Shown: positions 49,846 to 57,125 of the stretch, piece by piece
How positions within the stretch are numbered: the first letter of the stretch is position 1
Layout of the letters: the number at the start of each line of letters is the position of its first letter
DNA from: DATMER01 sp034667225
GTDB taxonomy: Bacteria > Acidobacteriota > Thermoanaerobaculia > Multivoradales > UBA5704
DNA: 64,000 nt
Reading direction: 5' to 3'
Assembly: GCA_034667225.1 (NCBI GenBank)
Contig: JAXDKG010000008.1
Location: 186,001-250,000 of the forward strand
Made by a program: the position numbers and the translations under genes
The notes under the pieces: model-generated
The model's input: only the letters and a program-made list of their open reading frames with translations
Told to the model about the DNA's origin: nothing
The model's database searches: none

Positions 49846-50150
49846 AGGGAGATCCCCAAACTTGCCTGGAGTCGCTGGGGATCGGAAAGGTTGCCGACGA
49901 TGCGGCGGAAGGGGAGCGGCGACATCCTGACGAGCGTCGGCGTTGCGAAGATCCTCTCCTCGTCGGCCAGCGTGGGCTGCTGGTACACGTCCACGACCTC
50001 GAGAAGATACCTGCCCTTCAGGAACTGCTCGCAGAACGCCTTGATGAAGGCGATGGCGCGGCTGGAGCCGGGGGTGGCGCCGGTCACGTAGAGCCGGAAC
50101 GAGTACCGGTCCCTCCCGTCGTCCGTGTGTTCTTGAGCCATGCCAGACAT
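49842..50150 (-). CDS. kaiB: KaiB-like protein 2
   Basis: The 102-residue KaiB family protein has YSFRLYVTGATPGSSRAIAF, FCEQFLKGRYLLEVVDVYQQ, the cis-Pro IFATPTLVRMSPLPFRRIVG and NLSDPQRLQASLGISL. KaiB switches fold to bind the KaiC CI ring. It is 6 bp after the first kaiB and overlaps the first kinase by 4 nt. Two kaiB genes in tandem suggest distinct KaiC partners or states. Confidence 0.93.
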   Translation of the reverse strand: MSGMAQEHTDDGRDRYSFRLYVTGATPGSSRAIAFIKAFCEQFLKGRYLLEVVDVYQQPTLADEERIFATPTLVRMSPLPFRRIVGNLSDPQRLQASLGISL

Positions 50151-50156
50151 CGGCGA

Positions 50157-50474
50157 TCAGCTCCGGGCGTGGATTTCGAGCCCCACCAGCACACGCTCCG
50201 AATTGGAAAGGTCACCGATGATCTTGCGGATCGGCTCCGGCAGCCGGCGGACCAGCGTCGGGATGGCCAGGATCTGGTCGCTGCGCGCCAGCTTCGGGTT
50301 CTCGACCAGGTCCACCACCTCGATCTTGTACTTGCCCGCCAGGTGCTCTTCGCAGAACCGTTTCAGATTGGCCAGAGCCGCCACCGACTTGGGCGTCTGG
50401 CCGGCGACGTAGAGGCGCAGATCGTAGAAGTTCGGGTCCGGGGGCCCCTGCGCCATCGTGCTCATGCTCATCAT
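50157..50474 (-). CDS. kaiB: KaiB-like protein 1
   Basis: The 105-residue KaiB has FYDLRLYVAGQTPKSVAALA, FCEEHLAGKYKIEVVDLVEN, ILAIPTLVRRLPEPIRKIIG and DLSNSERVLVGLEI. A short N-terminal extension (about 15 residues) precedes the core. Its ATG overlaps the kaiC stop (ATGA, 50471-50474), so kaiC and this kaiB are translationally coupled. Confidence 0.94.
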   Translation of the reverse strand: MMSMSTMAQGPPDPNFYDLRLYVAGQTPKSVAALANLKRFCEEHLAGKYKIEVVDLVENPKLARSDQILAIPTLVRRLPEPIRKIIGDLSNSERVLVGLEIHARS

Positions 50475-52210
50475 TCTACCTCCGTGGCCGGCCGTCCATT
50501 GGCCGCCACTTTACGGACTCTGGCCATGTCCGTCCTGTCCTCCAGGAGCCGCACCTCGCGGGCCTCCTCCTGGGCGATGATCCTCTCGGTCTCTTCCTGC
50601 TCGGCCTCGAACTCCAGGCGGAGGGCCTCCAGACGTGCCTCCAGCGCCTCCCGCTTGCGCTCCAGCTCGCGCCGGCGGCGCTCGACCTCCTGCTGCCGCG
50701 CCATGGCCGCGGCCTTCTCCCTCGCCTCCTGCGCCAGCCGCGCCGCGCCGGTGAGCGCCCCCTCGGAACCGAGGTAGGGGTCCACCAGCCGGATACCCTG
50801 CCCAGTGAGGAGCACCTCGCGGAGCTGATTCGAGTGCGCCATGCCGCGCGACTTGAGGACGTAGATCGTGCGGTTGCGCTCGCCGCTGACCTCGTTCTCC
50901 CGCAGCAGCAGCCACGCATCCATGAGCGAGGAGACTCCCACTTCCGTCTGCTCCGTGAACTCGCCGTGGATCAGGCTGTTGAAGAGCGCCGTCACCTGGT
51001 GCAGCTTGAGGAAGTCGATCAGGCGCATCAGCATGCTCTTGACCTCCTCCTCGCCGCCCACGGCCAGGAAGTTCGTGATCGGGTCCACGACAACGACCCG
51101 CGGCCGGAAATCGCGAATGATCTTGTACATGGTGACCAGGTGCCGCTCCAGCCCGTGGAGCGTCGGCCGGGAGGCGTGGAACAGGAGCAGCCCCTTGTCC
51201 ACCCAGGGCTGGAGGTCCACGCCGATGGAGCGCATGTTGCGCACCACCTGGCTGCGCGATTCCTCGAAGGCAAAGTAGACGCAGCGCTCGCCGCGGCGGC
51301 AGGCGGCATCCACGAAATGGGCGCCGATGCTGGTCTTGCCCGTGCCTGCCTTGCCTGAGACCAGCACGCTGCTGCCGCGGTAGAAGCCCTGCCCGTCCAG
51401 CATGTCGTCGAGCCCCGGCACCCCCGAGGAGATGCGCTCGGTCGAGGCCTCGTGAGTGAGCGAGAGCGAGGTGACGGGCAGCACTTCAATACCGCGCTCG
51501 TCGATCAGGAACGGGTACTCGTTCGTGCCATGGATGCTGCCGCGGTACTTGACCACGCGCAACCGGCGGGTGGCGAGCTGGTCGTGGAGCCGGTGATCGA
51601 GGAGGATCACGCAGTCGGAGACGTACTCTTCCAGGCCGTGGCGGGTCAGGGCGCCCTCGCCGCGCTCGCCGGTGATCACCGCCGTGACCCCCCGTTCCTT
51701 GAGCCAGCGGAAGAGCCGCCGCAGCTCGGCGCGCAGGATCGACTCGTTCTGCAGGCCGCCGAAGAGGACTTCCAGTGTGTCGAGCACGACCCGCTTGGCG
51801 CCGATCGAGTCGATGGCGAAGCCCAGGCGGATGAACAGCCCTTCCAGGTCGTACTCGCCCGTCTCCTCGATCTCGCTGCGCTCGACGTGGACGTAGTCCA
51901 TGACGAGCTTCTCCTGCTCCACGAGCTCGTCGATGTCGAAGCCTAACGAGCGGACGTTCTCGGTCAGCTCCTGGATCCCTTCCTCGAAGCTCATGAAGAC
52001 GCCGGGCTCGCCGTACTCGGTCGCGCCGCGGACGAGGAACTCCATGGCCATGAGGGTCTTGCCGCAGCCGGCGCTGCCGCAGATGAGCGTGGGGCGCCCG
52101 GCGGGCAGGCCGCCGGCCGTGATCTCGTCCAGCCCAGGGATGCCGGTGGGAGCCTTCAGGATGCCCAGAGGCGCGGACACATCGCGATAGTGTTCGATCG
52201 GTCGAGCCAT
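50471..52210 (-). CDS. kaiC: KaiC-like double-domain ATPase/autokinase with coiled-coil tail
   Basis: From the ATG at 52210 the protein has 579 residues with both KaiC domains. CI: Walker A CGSAGCGKTLMAMEF and catalytic Glu pair FMSFEEGIQEL. CII: VLVSGKAGTGKTSIGAHFVD and YFAFEESRSQVVRNMRS. The CII phosphosite region aligns as TEVGVSSLMDAW, giving Thr426, Ser431 and Ser432 by cyanobacterial numbering (normally Ser-Thr). After LVDPYLG a charged coiled coil of about 90 residues replaces the usual C-terminal tail. No KaiA is in the window. It heads the operon kaiC-kaiB-kaiB-kinases. Confidence 0.94.
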   Translation of the reverse strand: MARPIEHYRDVSAPLGILKAPTGIPGLDEITAGGLPAGRPTLICGSAGCGKTLMAMEFLVRGATEYGEPGVFMSFEEGIQELTENVRSLGFDIDELVEQEKLVMDYVHVERSEIEETGEYDLEGLFIRLGFAIDSIGAKRVVLDTLEVLFGGLQNESILRAELRRLFRWLKERGVTAVITGERGEGALTRHGLEEYVSDCVILLDHRLHDQLATRRLRVVKYRGSIHGTNEYPFLIDERGIEVLPVTSLSLTHEASTERISSGVPGLDDMLDGQGFYRGSSVLVSGKAGTGKTSIGAHFVDAACRRGERCVYFAFEESRSQVVRNMRSIGVDLQPWVDKGLLLFHASRPTLHGLERHLVTMYKIIRDFRPRVVVVDPITNFLAVGGEEEVKSMLMRLIDFLKLHQVTALFNSLIHGEFTEQTEVGVSSLMDAWLLLRENEVSGERNRTIYVLKSRGMAHSNQLREVLLTGQGIRLVDPYLGSEGALTGAARLAQEAREKAAAMARQQEVERRRRELERKREALEARLEALRLEFEAEQEETERIIAQEEAREVRLLEDRTDMARVRKVAANGRPATEVE

Positions 52211-52260
52211 CTTTCCCAATGCAGAAGAAACCGTGGAGCTCGGTCTCGGGACCGATTCGT

Positions 52261-52348
52261 ATTGTACGGGAAAACAGCTCCGTCGTGATGTGACCTGCTT
52301 GACCTCGGCATGTTCCGTAATTCCGCGACGTAATTCGCCAAAACAGCT
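52261..52348. promoter_or_regulatory. kaiC/XRE divergent promoter region with direct repeats
   Basis: Two GTAATTC boxes (52317-52323 and 52330-52336) lie 13 bp apart, and AAAACAGCT occurs twice (52271-52279 and 52340-52348), once near each gene. A TACAAT (minus strand, 52261-52266) is a candidate -10 for kaiC. The pairs could be operator sites for the XRE protein. Confidence 0.4.
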
Positions 52349-52353
52349 ATGCT
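52348..52353 (+). promoter_or_regulatory. -10 box 6 nt before the XRE regulator GTG
   Basis: TATGCT is followed by 6 nt and the GTG at 52360, the leaderless pattern seen at several genes here. No Shine-Dalgarno sequence lies between. Confidence 0.4.
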
Positions 52354-52359
52354 ACGGCC

Positions 52360-52767
52360 GTGCGAATGTTCGGGAACCTGGGCAGGACGCTCGCCCTGCT
52401 GCGCGAGATGCGGGGATACAGCCAGATCGCGCTCTCCCGCGAGGCGCGCATCGGCAAGAGCCAGCTCTCCAAATACGAGAACGGGCGGGAGCTGCCCAAG
52501 CTGGAGACGCTGGAACGGGTATTGAGCGTCCTCGACGTCCAGCCGATCAGCTTCTTCTACACGGTGGCTATGCTAGACAGCCTGACGGGCCGGCTCGATG
52601 ATCCCCTTCCGCCGCTGCCCTTGCCGCTCACCCTGCTGCAGCCGAACCTGGACGAGCTCTTCTCTGTCACCGTGGGGCAATTCTTGCGCATGTACCGTCT
52701 GCAGACCGAGGTGCAGGCGAGGCTGGAGGCCCTCATGCCGGCCGCGCGCACGCGGTCTCGTGGATGA
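52360..52767 (+). CDS. XRE-family helix-turn-helix regulator
   Basis: From the GTG at 52360 the protein has 135 residues. The HTH is at residues 6-65: LGRTLALLREMRGYSQIALS, REARIGKSQLSKYENGRELP. The rest is a Pro/Leu-rich linker and a helical tail. It is divergent from kaiC with 140 bp between, so it is a candidate regulator of the Kai operon. Its 3' end overlaps the fourth kinase by 35 bp on the other strand. An ATG at 52366 is an alternative start. Confidence 0.87.
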   Translation: MRMFGNLGRTLALLREMRGYSQIALSREARIGKSQLSKYENGRELPKLETLERVLSVLDVQPISFFYTVAMLDSLTGRLDDPLPPLPLPLTLLQPNLDELFSVTVGQFLRMYRLQTEVQARLEALMPAARTRSRG

Positions 52768-54847
52768 CGGCTTCGAGCGCTTTGAAGTTGACCGGCTTGG
52801 TGAGATGGCAGGAAAAGCCGGCCTCCAGGCTGCGGCGCACGTCGTCCTCGGTGCCGTAGCCGCTCAGGGCGATGCCGCGCAGGCCGTATTGCGAGACCAG
52901 CTGGCGCATCAGGTCCATGCCCGTGCCGTCCGGCAGGCCGAGGTCGCTGATGACGAGGTCGATCCCGGCGCCGGAGCCCATCTCCGCGGCGGCGGCCTCC
53001 AACCCGGCGGCCACGCACATCGCGACCCGGACCTCGTGCCCGATGGAACGCAGCAGCTCGGCCATGGCCTCGGCGGTGTCGGGGTGGTCTTCGACCAGGA
53101 GCAGCCGCAGGGGGCGGCGGGCCGGCGGCTCCGGGGCCTGGCGCGGCGCGGGCTCGGCCTCGGCAGGCCAGCCCCCCGTGGGTAGCTGGACGCGAAAGGT
53201 CGCGCCCAGGCCGTAGCCCGGGCTCAAAGCCGTGATCCGCCCGCCGTGCAGGTCGGCGACGGCCTTGCTGATGGAGAGCCCCAGGCCCAGCCCGCCGCGG
53301 GCGGGGGACCCCTGGGAGAAGGCCTCGAAGATGTGCGGGATCGAGCCCGGCTCGATGCCCACCCCGGTGTCCGTGATCTCCACGACGAGAGTGCTCCCTT
53401 CATTCTCATCGTCGTTCCAGGTGCGGACCACGATCGTGCCGCCCTCGGGCGTGAACTTGACCGAGTTGCGCAGGAGGTTCCAGAAGATCTGCATCAGGCG
53501 CGAGCCATCCCCCCAGACCCGGTGCTCTGCAGCCGCGAGCTCGGTGACGACCTTGAGCCGGCCGGCATCGCAGCTCTCGGCGCAGCAGATCTGGATGGCA
53601 TGGTCGATCAGGGCGCGGACGTCGCACACGGAGCGCTGGAGCTCCAGCTTGCCGCGGGCGATGCGCGTCAGGTCGAGGAGGTCGTCGATCAAGCGGGCCT
53701 CGAGCTCGACGTTGCGGCGGATCATGGCAAGGTGGTCGGCCACGTCGCGCAGGCGGCCGTCCCCCTCGAGGCCGGTGATCAGGGCGAGCACCGGGGTCAG
53801 CGGCGTGCGCAGCTCGTGCGAGAGGGTGGCGAGGAACTGGTCCTTGGCGCGGTTCGCGGCCTCGGCCTCCTCCTTGGCCTGGCGCAGCTCCTCCTCGGCC
53901 TGCTTGCGCTCGGTCACGTCCATGGCCGTGCCGATGAAGCGGGTGGCGTGGCGGTCCGCCCCTTCGCCGCGGAAGGAGGTGCGGCCGCGGGAGGTGACCC
54001 AGCGGACCGCGCCTTCCGGAGCCACGGCGCGGTATTCGACCTCATAACCGCCCTGGCTCGCCGGCTCCAGCGCCTCCTGCATTGCCTGGTGAACCCGGTC
54101 CCAGTCCTCTGGATGGATGCGGACCAGGTACTCGCCGTAGTCGATCTCGGCGTCCGGGGGAAGGCCGTGGATCTCCTTGCAGCGCTCCGACCAGGTCATC
54201 CGGCCGGTGACCGGGTTGAAGTCCCAGGTGCCCAGGCCCGTTCCCTCGACGGCCATGCGCAGCCGCTCCTGACTGTCGTGGAGGGCTTCCTCCGCCTGCC
54301 GGCGCTCCGTCACGTCGGTGGCCATGGTGACCAAAAAGAGACGGCCGTCCGGCAGCCGGCCGGGCTCGCCCGCGGTGAAGGTCCAGATGCGGCTCTCGCC
54401 GTCACGGGTGCGGATGACGAGCTCCGCCTCCGTCCCCCCCGTCCCGCCCTCGAAGGAACGGCGGATGCGCTCCTCGACCTGCCCGGCGGCCGGACCGTAG
54501 GCCTGTTCCAGCCAGCGGCTCAGTGTCGGGATGTCCTCGCGGGAGTAGCCGGAGAGGCGGGTCCAGGCGTGGCTGAGGACCAGGACCTCGCCGTCCTCCG
54601 CGTGCATGAGGATCGGAATCGGGGCATCCACGATCGCCCGCCGGAACTGCTCCTCGCTGCGCCGCAGCGCCTCCTCGGCGGCGCGGCGGGCGCGATGGGT
54701 CAGCCCGGCGGCGAAGATCAGCAGGGCCAACCCGCCGGCGCCGAGCGCCAGCGAGACCGGCACGGCGACCCCGGCCGCAGCAAGTGCCAGCACCACCAAA
54801 GTGGCGCCGAGACCCCAGACAGCGAGGCGGACTGCACGCGGGATCAT
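52733..54847 (-). CDS. Membrane-anchored hybrid histidine kinase: PAS-PAS-HisKA-HATPase-REC
   Basis: The ATG at 54847 gives 704 residues. Two N-terminal membrane helices (LAVWGLGATLVVLALAAAGV, LALGAGGLALLIFAAGL) are followed by two PAS/PAC modules ending in TDVTERRQAEEAL and MDVTERKQAEEEL. HisKA is FLATLSHELRTPLTPVLALI, HATPase has FWNLLRNSVKFTPEGG and GGLGLGLSISKAVA, and REC has VISDLGLPDGTGMDLMRQL with HLTKPVNF. It is closely related to the three kinases beyond kaiC but lies outside the operon, beyond the XRE gene. Confidence 0.92.
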   Translation of the reverse strand: MIPRAVRLAVWGLGATLVVLALAAAGVAVPVSLALGAGGLALLIFAAGLTHRARRAAEEALRRSEEQFRRAIVDAPIPILMHAEDGEVLVLSHAWTRLSGYSREDIPTLSRWLEQAYGPAAGQVEERIRRSFEGGTGGTEAELVIRTRDGESRIWTFTAGEPGRLPDGRLFLVTMATDVTERRQAEEALHDSQERLRMAVEGTGLGTWDFNPVTGRMTWSERCKEIHGLPPDAEIDYGEYLVRIHPEDWDRVHQAMQEALEPASQGGYEVEYRAVAPEGAVRWVTSRGRTSFRGEGADRHATRFIGTAMDVTERKQAEEELRQAKEEAEAANRAKDQFLATLSHELRTPLTPVLALITGLEGDGRLRDVADHLAMIRRNVELEARLIDDLLDLTRIARGKLELQRSVCDVRALIDHAIQICCAESCDAGRLKVVTELAAAEHRVWGDGSRLMQIFWNLLRNSVKFTPEGGTIVVRTWNDDENEGSTLVVEITDTGVGIEPGSIPHIFEAFSQGSPARGGLGLGLSISKAVADLHGGRITALSPGYGLGATFRVQLPTGGWPAEAEPAPRQAPEPPARRPLRLLLVEDHPDTAEAMAELLRSIGHEVRVAMCVAAGLEAAAAEMGSGAGIDLVISDLGLPDGTGMDLMRQLVSQYGLRGIALSGYGTEDDVRRSLEAGFSCHLTKPVNFKALEAVIHETACARPA

Positions 54848-54897
54848 TTTTTCTGCCTTCGACGCGACAAATATTAGCAGATTGAAGAAGAGGGCGC

Positions 54898-56541
54898 TCA
54901 GGTCCGCAGCCGCCGCCCGAAACGGCCGAGCCAGAACCCCAGCTCCTCGGCTCCGGTCACCCGCGCCAGGAGCAGGTACCCGAGGGCATAGACCCCCACC
55001 ACGGCCAGCGCCTGGAGCGCGACGTGGAGCGGCGGCAGCGCCCACCAGACCAGGGCCGCGGGCACGGCCGCCGCCAGGGCGAGCAGGGTCATCCGCCCCA
55101 GATCCCGCCAGGGCACGAGCGCCCCCGGAGCGCTGCGGGCCGCGGCGCGGCGCAGGAGCAGCAGCTCGAGCCAGGATGCCACGCCCGAGCCCAGCGCCAG
55201 GCCGACGGCCCCCAGGTGGAACGGCTCGCCTTCGGCGCGCACCAGGTCGGTCACCGCCACCCTGTCGAGGAGGAACATCAGCGGCACGGCGATCACCGTC
55301 GAGAGCGCCACCCGCCAGACCGCGATGCGGGCCGGCGTGCGCGCCTCCCCGAGGGCGTAGAAGGTGTTCTGAAGCAGCCGCGAGGAGGTGGTCGCCACCA
55401 GGCCTATCGTGTAGCCGCAGAGGGCCAGGTAGACGATCCAGTTGTTCGTCTCCTGGAATTTGCCGGTGCGCAGCAGCAGGCCGATGATCAGATAGCCGAA
55501 CGCCAGGTAGCCAATGCAGGTGGGCACGTTGAGGAAGGCCATCTTGCGCAGCGAACCCCTCACCCGTGCCAGAAGCGCGTCCGTCCCCCCTCCCCGCCCC
55601 AGCCGGGAGAGCTCCGGCAGCTCCGCCGCGGCCACCGACATCCCGAACAGGCTGACCGGCAGCATGTACGGCGTCTGGGCGTAGGGCAGGATGCTGGGCG
55701 CTCCGACGATCAGCCACGAGGCCAGGAAGACATCCAGGTAGCCGGAGAGCTGCACCACGCCGCGGCCGGCCAACACCGGAGCGAAGGCCGAGAGCGCCTC
55801 CCGCACTCCGGGAACCCGGGTGGAGAACGACAGCCGGAAGCCGCGTATCTCCCGCGCCACGGCCGGGAGTTGGACCAGGAACTGGAGAAGGCCGCCCAGG
55901 AGGCCGCCCCAGCAGACCGCGAACAGCAATCTGTTGCTTTGCTCCAAGCCGTGACCCGAGCCCGCCCAGACCATCGCGGCGATGATCGCGGCATTCCAGA
56001 CGATCGGCGCGAAGTAGGGCAGGAAGAACTTCCGGTGGCTGTTGAGCACGCCCAGCGCCCACGCCGAGAGGACGAGGAAGCCGGTCATGGGGAAGACGAT
56101 CCGGGCCGCTGTCACCGCGAGCTCGAAGCGGTCCACCGGGCCCGTATCGCGCACGAACCCGGCCGCCAGGAACGCCACAAGGGGCCGGGCGAAGAGCACG
56201 CCCAGGAGCGAGAACGCGGAGGCGGCAGCCAGGAGCAGCCCGAATACCGCGCCCGCGAACCGGCCCGCCTCTTCCTTCCTCCCCTCCTCCAGCATGCGGG
56301 AGTAGATGGGGATGAAGGCGGCCGAGAGGGTCCCCTCGCCGAGCAGGTTCTGGATCACGTTGGGGGCGCGAAAGGCGACGCGCAGCACGTCCATGTGCGG
56401 CCCCACGCCCAGGAAGTGGGCGTAGGCTCGCTCGCGCACGAAGCCGATCAAACGCGAGGAGAGGATGCCGAGGGCGACCGCGGCGGCGCCGCCAGAGCGG
56501 GGGGGCGGCGGCGGCGTCTCCGGCGGAAGCGGCTCGGTCAT
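54898..56541 (-). CDS. murJ: Lipid II flippase MurJ
   Basis: MurJ, 547 residues with about 14 membrane helices, flips the peptidoglycan precursor lipid II. Typical segments are LGILSSRLIGFVRERAYAHF, FRAPNVIQNLLGEGTLSAAF, IPIYSRMLEEG, and LLQNTFYALGEARTPARIAV. The start lies in a divergent region shared with the GNAT gene, 9 nt after a TAGAAT. Confidence 0.95.
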   Translation of the reverse strand: MTEPLPPETPPPPPRSGGAAAVALGILSSRLIGFVRERAYAHFLGVGPHMDVLRVAFRAPNVIQNLLGEGTLSAAFIPIYSRMLEEGRKEEAGRFAGAVFGLLLAAASAFSLLGVLFARPLVAFLAAGFVRDTGPVDRFELAVTAARIVFPMTGFLVLSAWALGVLNSHRKFFLPYFAPIVWNAAIIAAMVWAGSGHGLEQSNRLLFAVCWGGLLGGLLQFLVQLPAVAREIRGFRLSFSTRVPGVREALSAFAPVLAGRGVVQLSGYLDVFLASWLIVGAPSILPYAQTPYMLPVSLFGMSVAAAELPELSRLGRGGGTDALLARVRGSLRKMAFLNVPTCIGYLAFGYLIIGLLLRTGKFQETNNWIVYLALCGYTIGLVATTSSRLLQNTFYALGEARTPARIAVWRVALSTVIAVPLMFLLDRVAVTDLVRAEGEPFHLGAVGLALGSGVASWLELLLLRRAAARSAPGALVPWRDLGRMTLLALAAAVPAALVWWALPPLHVALQALAVVGVYALGYLLLARVTGAEELGFWLGRFGRRLRT

Positions 56542-56549
56542 TGGAGCGG

Positions 56550-56566
56550 CATTCTAAGCGTAAAAT
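56550..56566. promoter_or_regulatory. Divergent -10 boxes for murJ and the GNAT gene
   Basis: On the minus strand TAGAAT ends 9 nt before the murJ ATG (56541). On the plus strand TAAAAT (56561-56566) ends 7 nt before the GNAT ATG (56574). The two start codons are only 32 bp apart, so both mRNAs must be leaderless or nearly so unless they start further upstream inside the opposite gene. Confidence 0.4.
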
Positions 56567-56573
56567 CCTGCGT

Positions 56574-57113
56574 ATGCCCTACGGATGGGAAGGTGAAAAG
56601 GTCCGCCTGGTCCCTCTGGACAAGGCACGCCACCTGGACAACGCGATGGCCTGGCTCAACGATCCCGAGATCACGGCCTGGACCTTGGTCGGCGACTGGC
56701 CCGTGGGCCGCCTGGCCGAGGAGGCCTGGTTCGACACCAATGCACGGCAGCCGCCGATCGGCCTGGAGGACAAAGTGACCTTCGCGGTCGAGACGCTGGC
56801 CGGCGAGCACATCGGGTTCTCCGGCTTGCACGCCATCGACTGGCGCAACCGGGTGGCCACGACCGGCACGATCCTGGGCCGCCGCGACCTCTGGGGCCAG
56901 GGCTACGGCTCGGACGCGGCGAAGGTCCGCAACCGCTTCGCCTTCGAGGTTCTGGGCCTGCGCATGCTCCTCTCCGAGGTCATGGCCGACAACGCCGGCT
57001 CGATCCGCATGCTCAAGAAGGCTGGCTACACAGAGGTGGGGCGCATTCCCAGGAGGATCTGGAAGCGCGGCGATTGGCGGGATGTGGTGATGCTTTGCCA
57101 GGAGGCTCCCTGA
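56574..57113 (+). CDS. GNAT family N-acetyltransferase (RimJ/RimL type)
   Basis: The ATG at 56574 gives 179 residues. The pattern fits the RimJ/RimL-like GNATs: KVRLVPLDKARHLDNAMAWL, TFAVETLAGEHIGFSGLHAI, GRRDLWGQGYGSDAAKVRNR (acetyl-CoA loop), NAGSIRMLKKAGYTEVGR. The substrate may be a protein N-terminus or an antibiotic and cannot be told. Array E starts about 50 bp after the stop. Confidence 0.88.
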   Translation: MPYGWEGEKVRLVPLDKARHLDNAMAWLNDPEITAWTLVGDWPVGRLAEEAWFDTNARQPPIGLEDKVTFAVETLAGEHIGFSGLHAIDWRNRVATTGTILGRRDLWGQGYGSDAAKVRNRFAFEVLGLRMLLSEVMADNAGSIRMLKKAGYTEVGRIPRRIWKRGDWRDVVMLCQEAP

Positions 57114-57125
57114 CGGGAGCGGCGC

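Noticed and set aside
52733..56062. A single 1109-residue frame joining the fourth kinase to sequence antisense to murJ
   Set aside because: The upstream half lacks any domain and runs antisense to murJ. The ATG at 54847 begins two membrane helices and is the natural kinase start.
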